From NCBI RefSeq assembly GCF_022201045.2, contig NC_068558.1, positions 43,427,001 to 43,491,000 on the forward strand: 64,000 nucleotides of DNA. Reading direction: 5' to 3'. A model generated the notes under the pieces. The model ran no database searches, was not told the origin of the DNA, and saw only the letters and a list, made by a program, of their open reading frames with translations. This DNA is from Citrus sinensis. Taxonomy: Eukaryota > Streptophyta > Magnoliopsida > Sapindales > Rutaceae. Positions 37,004 through 49,112 of this stretch are shown here, one piece after another. A program made the translations under genes and the position numbers. Numbering within the stretch: position 1 is the stretch's first letter; each line of letters opens with the position of its first letter.

Positions 37004-39013
37004 CATATTAAGAGTTTTTTTTTTGGATCTGCTGTAACATGCTTGGATTGTGTCACTTTCTTGTAAATTGGTTGTGTATAACGGACGACAAGACAGCTTT
37101 GTTCTGAAATTAATAATTTGCCCTTGGATTATACATGAGTTGATATCGTCATTCTCGGGACAACTGCGTCAACATATTGGAAGAGGGTGTCTGTTTCTTC
37201 ATCAGCGGAGAATCCAACAGTTGCTTCTCCAGGCACTGGAAATTCCGCCCATAACTGGTTCGCACTTCTAATTAGACTTCTGATTGATACTTTCAAAGTG
37301 CTTGTGATCAATTGTGAGATTGTTGGCATATAAAGTTATAAAGGGGTAATTTGGCTTTACTCAGTGAGCTAAGCTATCCAGACCAGGAGGTCAATGTGTA
37401 AGCTGTAGTTAAATGAACGTAATTGGTGAATTCTGTTGCATGAAAGCGAAGACAAAATTGATGCAAGAATATGTGAAATCCTAGGCAAGCTGTGCTGAGA
37501 TGGGAAGTGAAAATATTGTTATTATTATTATTTTAAAGCCGATATTAGGTTCCGCAAACTTACGTAATTAAGGTTTATTAATTATCAAATATGTTGACAT
37601 AAACTTGTACAAGTTAAGTTTTTTTTTTTGGGTATAAGTTAATTTTGTATATACAGTACATAGGGAGTATCGCATAAATTGTCTTATAATTATTCCCGAG
37701 TATATACAATGCAATTTTTTTTTCTCCCTTATACATTATCAGTGGAAACCAATTCAGTAAAAAAATTCGACTTGTTGCTCCAAAATTCTTATGATTTTTT
37801 TTTTATTTGGTAAAAACGTCAAAGTTTAATTCGTGATATTTTTATTTCTCACGCTTTTGAAGAATAAATAGTTGATTCAATATTTTCAAAGGATCAAATC
37901 TAGTTATAATGCTAAAAAACACAAACAGATGAAATAAAATATGTGGTTACGACTGATTTTACATTGTAATTTTGATAAATTCATAATAATCCAAAATTTA
38001 AAAAATAATAAAAATCAAGATGTATAACTACTATAGTAAAAGATTTTAATTGCCTCTTATGCAAGCTATAACCTATTATATTACTACCGCTTATGCTCTT
38101 TGAGAAAGCCTTACATCCTCCCCCTCTGATTTACCTCGAGAAGAAGCTAATAGAGAGAGATTAATGAAGAAAAAGAGTACTTAAAATTTATGATTAACAA
38201 ACTTTATATTTTCAATTTCTTAATACCATGAATTATTAAAAATATCATATTCTCTAAGTCGGAAGTTAATCTATTATTGGATTTTTTAATAACTTATTTC
38301 AAAAATATTGAATAATTTATTTATTTATAAAGGTTGGAGATTGATAAAACCTAACCTAATTCTTTTTTTTTTTTCTATGAAATTTAATCCTAATAAAAGC
38401 CTACTGATAATAATCCAAAACCTAATGTTAGAATCAACTCAATTTTGACAACTAGTGTCTGGTGGTATTATGGTCATGTTATGAATTGAGGTGTTACAAC
38501 TTTTAAGGTTGGAAAAAACTTTAATTATGAAATATAAATTAATAATTTGTGGTGCATATAAATTTTAAATAATAATTTTGATAAAATTATTAAATATATA
38601 ATAAAATTTTTATGATACAAGTAAAAAATTATATCAATATAACTTTCACAATACAACAGTTAGTATTTACTAAATATTTTAACACTGTAATTTTTAAGTT
38701 ACAGCTATTCAATTTTAATTTCAAACGCACCCTATGCCATCAGAACTTCGAACAAATTGTCACCGAATTTGTGGTGCCTATGAGTCACAGGTTTAAAACT
38801 TAGAAAACTTTTTATCTAGTGGTGCCAACGATCAAAGCATCGGGACTAAAAAGATATTTCATGAAAATGACTGTGAATTAGACGAACTTCAACTAAAGTG
38901 GTGCCGACGGAACAAGCCATTAGCCACTCCGACCGAAAAATATTCAATCCAACTAAGTGCGGAGCGACGTCGTCAGGGTTAGTGCTTCTTTTAATCAATT
39001 TTACAGTGTTCAA
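37004..39013. other. Shared upstream region of AMT2 and VTE3, left part
   Basis: No coding region is supported. The sequence is AT-rich with A/T runs and ends at the 8-bp target duplication GTGTTCAA (39006-39013) of the hAT element. Confidence 0.45.
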
Positions 39014-40209
39014 TAGGGGTGGGCAAAATACCCAACCCGACCCGATCCGACCTGACCCGACCCGAAAAAATTCGGGTTCGAATCGGTTCGGGTTGTTATT
39101 GAAACCCGAACGGGTGAAAAATTACAAACCCGATCGGGCTGTGATCGGGTCGGGTAAAACCCGATTCGATCTGAATATCCGATCGGGTCACACCAAAAAA
39201 AAAAAAAAACCTGACTAAATCTATAAACACATCACACATGCACACACCACACACCACACACAAGGGCGCACACAAAGTCTCAACTAAAAAACAATTAGCT
39301 AAAAAACAATTGACAAATAAAAAACAAAATCAAATTATAACCCACGCACACAACCATATCTCGCTACTTTCACAGCCCTCATCTTCACAGCCCTCTCATC
39401 TTCACAGCCCTCTCATCCTCACACTCATGACTTCACGTGCACAAACACATCCTCATCCTCACGCTCATGACTTTCACAGCCTGCAAACGCAGAGAAGAGA
39501 GCGGAGGAAGCACAGCCAGCGCATGTAGCCACCTAACCCGCGACCGGATCTACTGCTCCGCAACATCCGTAGCTACCAGATCTGCTGTTACCGGATATCT
39601 ACCAAATCTGCTGTTGCCGGATATCTACCGGATCTGCTGCTACTAGATCCGATGCGCTGCTATCGGGTCAGATGCTGCTGGATCTGCTGTTGCAGCCTCC
39701 ACCATCACCAGGATCTGCTGTTGCAGCCTCCACCATCACCAAGCTCCACCGCGAACTGGCAATCTGAATTCTTTTTTTTTTTTCTTGCTGTTTTGATGGT
39801 GTATAATACTATATTATATATTATCTGTTAATCGCTAAATATATGTATTGTTAAATGTTAATAATAAAATGAGGGAAATTCTTGTATGGAAAATTTTGGA
39901 GCTTAATTTATTAAGTCCGTGGAAGCTTAAATTATAAGTATGAATTGATTTTTTTTTAGTTTTGTTTTTAGTGAATAGATTAAGCACTAAAATTAAATAT
40001 TTTACTTTGATCTGTGTAGTAGCTTCACTCGATCCGAATTAGCCCGAATTTAATCCGATTATTTGACCCGATCCGATCCGATCCAAATATGTTCGGATCG
40101 GGTTATAACTTCGGGTTAAGTTCGGATGAATTCTTTTCTAACCCGATCAACTCGAAAATCCGATCGGGTTGATCCGAACTCGACCCGAACCCAAAAATGT
40201 CCACCCCTG
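39014..40209. mobile_element. Non-autonomous hAT transposon, 1.2 kb, with 8-bp target duplication
   Basis: The left end reads TAGGGGTGGGCA and the right end TGTCCACCCCTG, so the inverted ends match at 10 of 12 positions. Both sides are flanked by GTGTTCAA (39006-39013 and 40210-40217), an exact 8-bp target duplication as made by hAT transposases. Both sub-terminal zones (about 39030-39190 and 40030-40190) are packed with CCCGA/CGGGT repeats, including GATCGGGT. No transposase frame is present. The interior has tandem repeats, including a ~30-base unit repeated at 39685-39740. It lies 0.5 kb before the VTE3 start codon. Confidence 0.88.
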
Positions 40210-40716
40210 GTGTTCAATCATAATAATATGCATCCAAAAAAAAAATCATAATTTTTTTGGGCATAATAACCAAGAAATGATTATAAAATTAAAAAATAAA
40301 AATAAAAAAAGTGAAAAATAGGCCTCGCTGCTGGTGTATGTGATTGTAACCGTTCGAATTTATGGACCCCACAAGAGAACTAGTTATGGCTCACATAAAT
40401 TGCCCTTTTGTCTGATTGGCGTGGGCGGGTCGTGAGGCCAAAACCAGTGTGTGTGGTTCACATGTTTCAGTTTCACTTCAGCACAACGCAAGCATTTTGT
40501 CTTTTCCTCACATCGTCTCACTTCAGTTGGCTGTCGAGCCCTAGTTCTAATTGCTCAGTTGCTCTCTCTCTGTATCAGCATAACAATTCAGAACCCTAAG
40601 ATACAATTAAATTGCTTTTATTTTGTAAGTGGGCGTTCCTCAATTTGTTTCCAAGTTAGTGAAAAAAAAAAAAATCACAACTCTTTCTTTGCGGGATTTC
40701 TTAGTTTTGTCAATCC
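40210..40716 (+). promoter_or_regulatory. VTE3 promoter and 5' leader region
   Basis: Between the hAT element and the start codon lie CT-rich blocks (about 40560-40575) and an AGAACCCTAAG telo-box-like motif near 40590. No TATA box is clear. Most of the last 250 bases are probably transcribed leader. Confidence 0.4.
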
Positions 40717-43266
40717 ATGGCCTCTTCAATGCTCAATGGAGCTGAAACCTTCACGCTTATCAGAGGCATGACCCCAAAGGGGTCAAGTTTCCTGGCTTCA
40801 GATTTTCACGGGAAGCATATTCCCAAACTGAGTTTAATTGCCAAGCCAAGAACAGTACAGTCTATCAAGTGCAGTTTATCAGCAACCTCTAGGCCAGCCT
40901 CACAGCCGAGATTCATTCAACACAAAAAGGAGGCATTTTGGTTTTACAGATTTCTCTCAATTGTGTATGACCATGTGATAAACCCCGGTCATTGGACTGA
41001 GGACATGAGAGACGATGCACTAGAGCCCGCTGATCTCAGCAACAGGAACATGCTTGTGGTTGATGTTGGCGGCGGCACTGGCTTTACCACTCTTGGTATT
41101 GTTAAACATGTGGATGCCAAGAATGTTACAATTCTTGATCAGTCACCTCATCAGCTTGCTAAGGCTAAGCAAAAGGAGCCACTGAAAGAATGTAAGATTG
41201 TTGAGGGCGATGCCGAGGATTTACCATTTCCTACCGATTATGCTGATAGATATGTTTCTGCTGGGAGGTGCATATTTTTATATTTTGGCCTTTTTTTATT
41301 GTTTGGTGGTTGAAACCAGAGTCTTGATTGTTCATGATGGTTTTTTTGGCATTTGTGTTAATTTTTTCGATTCTTGAGCTACTTGCGCTTGCATATACTA
41401 AATATTTCAAGTTAACTCGTCGGTCATCTCTTCATTGTTTGGTATCTATTAGACTATTGGAATCAAATTAATGCCTACCCCTGTGAGTTTGAGATTCCCA
41501 AGGGTTTTACGTTTAAAATTTGCTTACTTTGATTTTGAGAGAGAAAAGGGGAGGGATTACATTCTTTGTAGTATATCTAACAAGGACTGTTGCGTCTTCT
41601 CAGTATTGAGTACTGGCCAGATCCACAACGTGGCATCAGGGAGGCATACAGAGTCTTGAAGCTCGGAGGAAAGGCCTGTATAATTGGTCCTGTGTATCCA
41701 ACATTTTGGTTGTCTCGCTATTTTGCTGATGTTTGGATGCTGTTCCCAAAAGAGGAAGAATACATTGAGTGGTTCCAGAAGGCTGGATTCAAGGATGTCC
41801 AACTGAAAAGGATTGGACCAAAATGGTATCGTGGTGTTCGCCGGCATGGGTTGATCATGGGTTGTTCTGTGACAGGTGTTAAACCTGCATCAGGGGACTC
41901 ACCATTGCAGGTAACTATTGTTTAATACTTGATGCATTCTTTGGCATTTGGTTAAACCTCTATCTTGTTGTTTTTTCTCCTTGTATGACTGCTTGACTAC
42001 GTCAAAGAAATTTAACAACTTTATTATCTGCTATGCGAAAAAACCTCTGCAAGAACTTTAATGTTGATAACTTGCTTCCTATATGGTCAGTTAGTGATAT
42101 TATCATAACCCTTAAGAATTTTTTTTTTAAATTCTTTTTCCCATGGCATTTGCAATGATTCTATTTGGATCAATGTGAATACATATTTATAAATTCATTT
42201 GAGATATACTTGAGTCACTAATGTAGATTCACTATTAGGATTTCTTGTCTGAAGAAACTAGAAGAAGAAAATAAGGGAAAAAAATGTCAACAATCTTGGC
42301 AATAGTAGTAGCTACAGTCTGTACAAAGTAGCTGATGATCACCATCTCTATAATATCTTGTGCATTCCAAAGTCTTTCATAGTTGGTGTAAATTCCTCAG
42401 TGTTTTGGTTCTTTGGTAGGGGAATCCTTTTTTCTTTTTTACTTTTTCCTGTTTTTGAACAATTGTTGGCTTAAAATCTTGCAACTCTCAAAGCAGCAAA
42501 TAGAATTGGTCAGAAAATTCTACTGATTGGACTTCTTCCTTTAGAAAATTTAGGTTACTGGAGAGGCTGTGATATGTGCATTCAGGGATAAGTTCAGCAT
42601 CATCATCATTATGTTGTTACACTTCCATGTCTATTATCACCTTTGGGATAACCTAGTTGGTTCAGCCCTTGCGGTGGAAGCAAGAGGTCAAGGGATTGAT
42701 TTTCCCACACACCAAACTTGGTGGGAAAATTCTTTAATTAGTGTTTGTGCATGGGGTGGGGGTGGGGGTGGGATTCGGGTGTGTGAAGTGCCAAAAAGGA
42801 AAAAAGAAATCCATATCAATATTGAAATTTAGGACTAAAATCCTAACTTGAGCAAATATGGGCTGAAATTTACGTTAAAATCTTTTCTTTCTTTCTTAAT
42901 CGGGACTGAACCCTTCTTTATGCGGCTGAATGGTGAAAAAAGGATTTACCTTCCTACTCAAAGTTGTCGGGAATAAACTCTATGCTACAGAAATATACTT
43001 GTAGAAGTGACCACTAAATTATTGATTCTGATGCGTGAGACTCTTGTTTGGACTCCTTATTACTAGTGTATATTTTTATACTATAAAAATCTTTTTCCTG
43101 TTCTTTGCAGCTTGGTCCGAAGGCAGAGGACTTATCCAAACCTGTAAATCCATTTGTACTCCTACTGCGTTTTGTATTAGGTGCCTTGGCTGCAACATAC
43201 TTTGTACTGGTTCCTATATACATGTGGCTCAAAGATCAAATTGTACCCAAAGGTCAACCAATCTGA
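40717..43266 (+). CDS. VTE3: MPBQ/MSBQ methyltransferase (37-kDa inner envelope protein)
   Basis: Three exons, 40717-41267, 41604-41910 and 43111-43266, encode 337 residues, matching the family (~338). The enzyme methylates MPBQ and MSBQ with S-adenosylmethionine in the plastid inner envelope, giving plastoquinone-9 and the alpha/gamma tocopherol precursor. Residues 1-~50 look like a transit peptide ending near SIKCS. HKKEAFWFYRFLSIVYDHVI is the family start of the mature domain. VVDVGGGTGF (114-123) is the SAM-binding motif I, DQSPHQLAKAK follows, and EGDAEDLPFPTDYADRYVS is motif II. The last exon has one hydrophobic helix (FVLLLRFVLGALAATYFVLV) that anchors the protein. Phases close at both introns, and splicing gives the family sequence SAGSIEYWPDPQRGIREAY. 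Confidence 0.95.
42645..42812 (+). mobile_element. Possible tRNA-derived SINE in VTE3 intron 2
   Basis: TAACCTAGTTGG near 42649 fits the Pol III A box, and AGGTCAAGGGATTGATTTTCC some 45 bases later approximates the B box. A body with GTGTTTGTGC, G runs and GTGTGTGAAGTGCC follows, in the style of plant SINEs. No clean target duplication was found, so the ends are approximate. Confidence 0.4.
42753..42773 (+). repeat. G-quadruplex-type motif in VTE3 intron 2
   Basis: Four G runs of 3-5 bases are separated by single T bases. This is a textbook tight-loop quadruplex pattern on the transcribed-sense strand, within the possible SINE. Confidence 0.8.
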
Positions 43267-44453
43267 GGACAAATAAGAGCTGCTTGTGACACTTCTTATT
43301 TACAGATGTTTCTTTTGTTTCATGGTTAATAATTTCCTTCCACTTTGAATTTTTAATCCTTAAGAACAATAAAAATATAGCATGGAAGTTATTTTCAGAT
43401 GTTTTTGGGCATGCATTAGCTTATCATCATAATTCACAAAATTGGCTTCTAGTTTTAATTTTCCAAGTTTCAGAAGTCACGGGCGTAGTAAACGGGTGCA
43501 AATGTTGTAACAGGTTACCATTTTAGCCTTTTTGTTCTGTCTCAAAGTTCGTGTTAGTTATCGTAGTTGGAGACTTATAACTTCAAAAGTATTATATAAA
43601 TACTTGACCTGTGATTTAAAAGTCGAATTGATTTTTTTTTTCATATTTGTATGATGAAAAAATTTATAACATCTTTATTTTTTTTATTAAAATTATTATT
43701 TAATAGTCATTTTTGTCACTGTTAACTCATTTTTTAAAAAAAATTATTTTTACTGCACATTATTAACTTTTATCTTTATAGTTGTAATTTTTCTCTATGG
43801 AAAGAGTTTTTATTACACATTATTAACTTTTATCTCATGGTTATAATTTTTTCTCTACGCGAAAAGTTTAAAAGTTACAATGTTTCGATACTAAATAAGG
43901 CCTAAAATATTTAGTGAAAATTTTTAGTTGTTTCAAAATTAAGTTGATCTTGTGGTCGATTTTATTTTGCACTTGTATAATATTTTTATCATTTTAATGG
44001 TCACAATAGCATTGTCATTGAAAACGTGGACAATAAAAATCAGAACTTGTGAGATATCCATTGATTTTAGAATTAAAATATCCATTTGTTTATAACCAAA
44101 ATAAGCACGGGATAGCAAGTTTAAACAACATTTCCTAAACTCATTTGAGTGACATCTTTATGGATTGGAAAGTTTATTTGAATTGAAGAAAATCTTGACC
44201 TAAAAGAAACATTCAATAAGACACATTACAAGAAAATATGGGAATCTCGACGGTCTAACATACCTTACATTGCAAAAGGAAAGCTCAAGCTTAATGCCGC
44301 ATTCATAAGCTTTTCTCGTAATGCCTAAAAGATTCAAATTCAATGTCAAATAAGGTGCCAAGGCATATACTGTTTTCATAGAGGTTTTTATTGGAACCCA
44401 AGCTTGGTTCCCCGCTTCCATGATCAAGAAGGCAACCTGGTTCCAGTTCAGAA
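43267..44453. other. 3' flanks of VTE3 and the cyclophilin gene (convergent)
   Basis: AATAAAAATA near 43367 may be the VTE3 poly(A) signal. A ~64-base unit containing ACATTATTAACTTTTATCT is repeated in tandem at about 43750-43870. No further coding region is seen. The right part is the 3' untranslated region of the minus-strand gene. Confidence 0.45.
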
Positions 44454-47400
44454 CTAATCTCTATAGGAAACCAAACCCCTTTGCCCAGATGGGGAGCTTG
44501 ATCTGGATCTACTCGGAGATGCAGAAGATGTTTTACCATGATTCTTTGGCGGTGAAGCCTCGGGAGATTTAGAATGAGAAGAATCAAGGCTCCTGGATCT
44601 GGACCTTGACCTGTATCTTCGTTTGGCAGGTGAGTGCTCTTCATCAATTTTAGGACCAAGGCGACATTTTAACCCCTCACTAATGGTAGGACGCTTATCT
44701 CTCGGACTAGAACTCCGGCTCTGGCTATCATCCCCGTAACGACCACGATATCCATCTGGACTGCGAGAAATGCTCCTACTTCGGCGGCTTCTTCGTTGGT
44801 ATCTATTAAAAGAATGAGGCATACGTTAGTTCCTTCAGTAATGGCAGTGCATTTGCTTAGAAGACTAAATCACACAACTTAAAAAGTCTTTGAAGAAAAG
44901 AAATGATTATATCCTAGTGCAGCCTAAAACTTAAGAACTCTACAAAAAATAAATTTAATGATGAGGTGAATCTGCATGCACAAATTCTAACTTTCACACC
45001 CTATAAATCACAGACACAAGCACGGCAAAAGAAGGGAGAGAGAACCTGGGGGGACTCCGGCCTCTTGGTGGGCTTCTGTAATGTCTGCGTGGAGAGCGAT
45101 CAGAATAACCTCTCTGACTCGAATACCTGTATAAAAAATCAAATAAAATTAAGATATATGACAAAAACCAGTCCTTAAAAAAAAGGATAAATTTGGAGAC
45201 AACATTGGCTTTTTAAAATTTTTTAATAAATGAAAATCAAAAGTGTAATAATGGATAAAAATCAAAATAGAGAATGGACCAGTTGTCCACTAAGCAAGCA
45301 AAAAAGACTATACAAAAGTATAACCGCAGCTTAATTCAGTTATATAAAACTGTCATTACCTATTTTGGGTCCTTTCATGAATATTTCTTCCACCATATCG
45401 GTAGTATCTAGGAGGTGAACGCTCTGGAGTACGGTAACGACGTGCAAAAGAGTATCGTTCAGTGAAGCCACGTCCTTTTCTAACTCGTTTGGGAGTGCCA
45501 TCTGGTGATGGGCTTCGAGACAAACCCCGACTACGGTTTGAAGCAGAAGGTTCAGAAACTCTGCGGGCAGGACTCTGGTCACCCAACTTCTTGGGAGGAC
45601 TTCTTCCATCATTCCCCAGGATCCTTTTCGGACTCATGCTAGGGCTGCTCCTCGATCTGTTGCTTGACCTTCTTTTGGGGCTAGGAGTCAAGCTCCTGCC
45701 AGTAATGTAGCCATAAAAACTTTATCAACAGAATTAGATAAAAGTACTCAGGATTGCATGTGAAAAACAAATAACAATACAATGTCAAGACATTCAGAAA
45801 GAAAAGAAGAAATCAAAGAGAAAAACCTGGATTTGCTTGAATTGTCAGAATAGGGATGTTGATTGGCAGTTCTATTAGATTTTGCTTCAGTGCCATGCCC
45901 GTTGTTTTGAAGCTTATCATTCTTCAGCAATAATTCACCTTCTTCATGAGATGAATTGTCATCAGTTTTCTTCAAATCATGATTGCTTTGCTGTTCCATA
46001 ACAGTTCGTTTTCCTGAGGGCGGGGTCAGGGATTTCTTTCCCACATCTGTAAGGTGAAAGTCAGAGCCGATAGCTTCAATCCAATTGTTATATTCAATTA
46101 TCACTTGCACAATCATTACTCAAACACTCAGTACTCTACGTAAGTATATGGGAAAAAAACAGACTGCATTGGTAAGAAAACATAGAATGACGTGCCCAGA
46201 TTTTGCGGCCCTTTAATACTTCTTGACTTACCAGTTCTTTCATCAGCAGAGCTACCACTACTACTCAAACTCTCAGAATCACTTGAACTCCTCGAACTCC
46301 TATAAACAAAGGCAATATCAACAAATATAAGCCCAATGAACAAAGGGGAAAAAAATAGGGGCAGAAAATAATATTTGAACTTGACCCAAATATAAACCAG
46401 ACATTTTAGATCTGCGTCTCAACCGTTTATCACGCTGACTTCTCCTCTTTTCCCTATGCCCATCCTTCTTTTTCCTTCCACGCTCTCGCTTACCTCTTTT
46501 AACTGGTTTCCTTTTCCTACGCCTTCTATCACCAGAGGAACTTGATTCAGATGGTGAGGATTCAGAATCTGTATCTGAATCAGATTCTGAAGAATAAGAG
46601 TCAGAGCCGGATGAATCAGATGAAGGGTATCTCCTCTTCCTTTTCTGTCTTCTTTTCTTTGAAGACTTTTTGTGCCTTCTTACTGTTTCGCCATCAGAAC
46701 TATCCTCTGAAGAAGAAACATGGCTTGCTTTTTTCTTTTTGACTGAAGAAAAACCATATTATGAATTTTATATACTGAGACCAGAAAGAATGTTATATAC
46801 AATTACAATCAGTTCGATAAGGAAATCTGGACATCACTGCTGCAACTCATGCAGATTACCTTTCTCTTTGCCATCCTGAATTTTACTTTCAGAAAATTCA
46901 CCACAATCTATAATTTTAACAGGTTGAGCAGGTTTACCGTCACCTGTTCCCACCTGCTCAATTTTCTTAACGATGTTCAATCCCTTTACAACCTTCCCAA
47001 AAACAACATGTTTCCTGCCAAACAATAAATAAATGAGAATCTGATAACTGACAATAGACAAAATCTCATCCTGATACAATTAGATGTTTTACAAGATAGT
47101 CAAAGAAAAACAGTTAAAAGCTTGAGGTACCATGCGGAAGAATGTAATATGTAAGAAAACATAAGAGGCATTTTACCCATCAAGATGGTGTTGCCGCCTG
47201 AAGGTTATAAAGAACTGAGATCCATTTGTGTTTGCACCACTATTTGCCATAGAGAGAATGCCAGGTCCATTATGATCCAGTTTAAAGTTCTCATCTGCAA
47301 AGAAAAAGTAGACCTTCTGATTAATCAAAAATATCCAGCATGCATGCACATTTATCTTTACATACAGAAAACCTACCAGTAAATTTCCCTCCATATATAC

Positions 47401-49094
47401 TTTCTCCACCAGTGCCTGCAAACCAATTAAAGGTTGTTCCTTACAAGTCTGGGCATAAATATAGAAGTCAAATAGAGAATCTGCATTCAAGAAAGCAAGT
47501 TTATCCTTTAAAAATGCCAGAATAATAGCGCATACCATTTCCCTTGGAAAAGTCACCACCCTGAAGGGGAAAAAAAGGTTGGATAATTAGTACATGGTCA
47601 AACAAATGTACTGTAAAAGAAAAAAAAAAAAAAAGACTCATCCCTTACTCATTTCAACAATGTTATTCCACTCCAGAGTTATATCACCCATATTTTAAAA
47701 GTAAAGAGCACGACTGAAATTGCTAACTAAGAGAAAACTGTAACAGATAGCTCAAGCCAAAACTGTGAAGGGATGAGTATCATTACAAACATCCCTCGAT
47801 AATAACATACCTGGATCATAAATCCCTTAATTATTCGATGAAACATAGTTCCTTTGTAGTGGAGAGGTTTGCCGGTTGACTTTCCAATGCCCTTCTCTCC
47901 TATGACGGATCAAATCACAAACCCATCAATGTTTACCACAATCTTGTACAACCAATCAACAGTGCTTTAACACACCAACTACTAGCAGAAGTAAGTTAAT
48001 TCAATTGTATTTTACTAATCCAAGCAAATAGTTTCCCCACATCAATACAACAAAAAATAATATCACAAATATGAAAAAAGATTTGTTCACCAGAGTAAGA
48101 GATATGACAAATTGATGACAAACTTGATATCTTCACACCAAAACAATATAAGGACATCAAAAGATAGCAAATATTTCTGTTTTCCATTCTAGTCCACTTT
48201 AAAAATCATCATTTTACTAATTATCCACATCATTGAAGATGTATTTGGCCAATTATTAGGGAACAAGCTTTGAGAAACCAAACAAGTCTTCAGTAGGTGA
48301 GGAAAAAAAAAGGCATGTTTCACAAACAGATTCCATGCACATGAATAGCTTCATCTGAAGACATCTTTGGCATTGAGGTAATCAAATTTACAGATCATTT
48401 TTTTTTTTTTTTGGTTTTTTTTTTTTGGTTTTTTTTTTTGGGGGGGGGGGGGTGTGGTGTAGATGTGGCAGGCTTTGGAATCAGGGATTTTCTACAGTTG
48501 TGTGAGTCTTAGCATAGATGATAGTGAAATGCATAAAAAGTGCAGCCTCTGGTCTCATTTCAAGTAAAGCTTCATGATATAAGCAAAGACCAGCAGCAAC
48601 TGTGCATATACTTCATTTTACTACAAAACAATCTAACAACCAACCAAATTGAGAACAAAGATGATGAAAATATGCATGCTCGTTGCAACCTGTCAACACC
48701 ACATGGGAATTAGACAGCAGATGGACATTACTGAATCGCGCAACAGCATGAAATATATAGTAGAACTAATTATTTCATATAAAATCAACATTTACTGTAC
48801 AGTGTCATTATAAAAAAAAATAAAATAAAAATGAATTACCAGTACAGAGTGCCCTAAAATTCTCTGCAGTCTTGGGAACAACATCAGCAAAAAGCTAATC
48901 ATCCAAAAAAGAAAACAGATTATTAATATACATCCTAGTAGCAGACTGAAACCTGCTATTTCCTTCCAACGAAAGGCTGAAAAATAAAGTAAATAACATT
49001 TTGAACAATGAGTTACCTCAATAACAATTTTTTCCACAGGATCCCCATCAATTGATACATCTAAGAAAACAAGAGGGTTCTTTTTTTCACTCAT
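44454..49094 (-). CDS. SR-type peptidyl-prolyl isomerase (cyclophilin), CYP63/CYP95 group
   Basis: Thirteen minus-strand exons (49094-49017, 48894-48840, 47899-47811, 47560-47536, 47415-47377, 47294-47177, 47014-46860, 46742-46403, 46299-46232, 46046-45827, 45695-45360, 45126-45046, 44802-44454) encode ~650 residues. Residues 1-~180 are a cyclophilin domain with [15 protein letters not shown] (catalytic Arg), [17 protein letters not shown] and [13 protein letters not shown]. The Trp before LDG that helps bind cyclosporin is His here, as in nuclear SR-cyclophilins. The rest is a Lys/Arg-rich then Ser/Arg/Asp-rich tail with many RS and SP pairs, which in the family places the protein in nuclear speckles with splicing factors. 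All phases close if exon 8 ends at AAAAT|GTCTGG, a weak donor; the neighbouring TCTG|GTTTAT gives the wrong phase. The 5' leader has an intron. Confidence 0.9.
48398..48453 (+). repeat. (T)nGG runs ending in a G12 tract, cyclophilin intron 2
   Basis: Three long T runs separated by GG pairs are followed by about twelve G bases, inside the second coding intron of the minus-strand cyclophilin gene. On the transcribed-sense strand it is a C run followed by A runs. Confidence 0.85.
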
Positions 49095-49112
49095 GACTCT
49101 TCACTCCAAAAT

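Noticed and set aside
36474..37011. Plus-strand frames opposite AMT2 exon 1
   Set aside because: They are mirror frames of a conserved minus-strand exon with all transporter motifs.
39238..39646. Open frames inside the hAT element
   Set aside because: They are low-complexity, Ser/His/Thr-rich reading of tandem repeats. There is no transposase motif such as the hAT dimerisation domain.
45340..45612. 90-codon frame overlapping cyclophilin exon 11
   Set aside because: It is out of frame with the RS region that continues correctly from both neighbouring exons.
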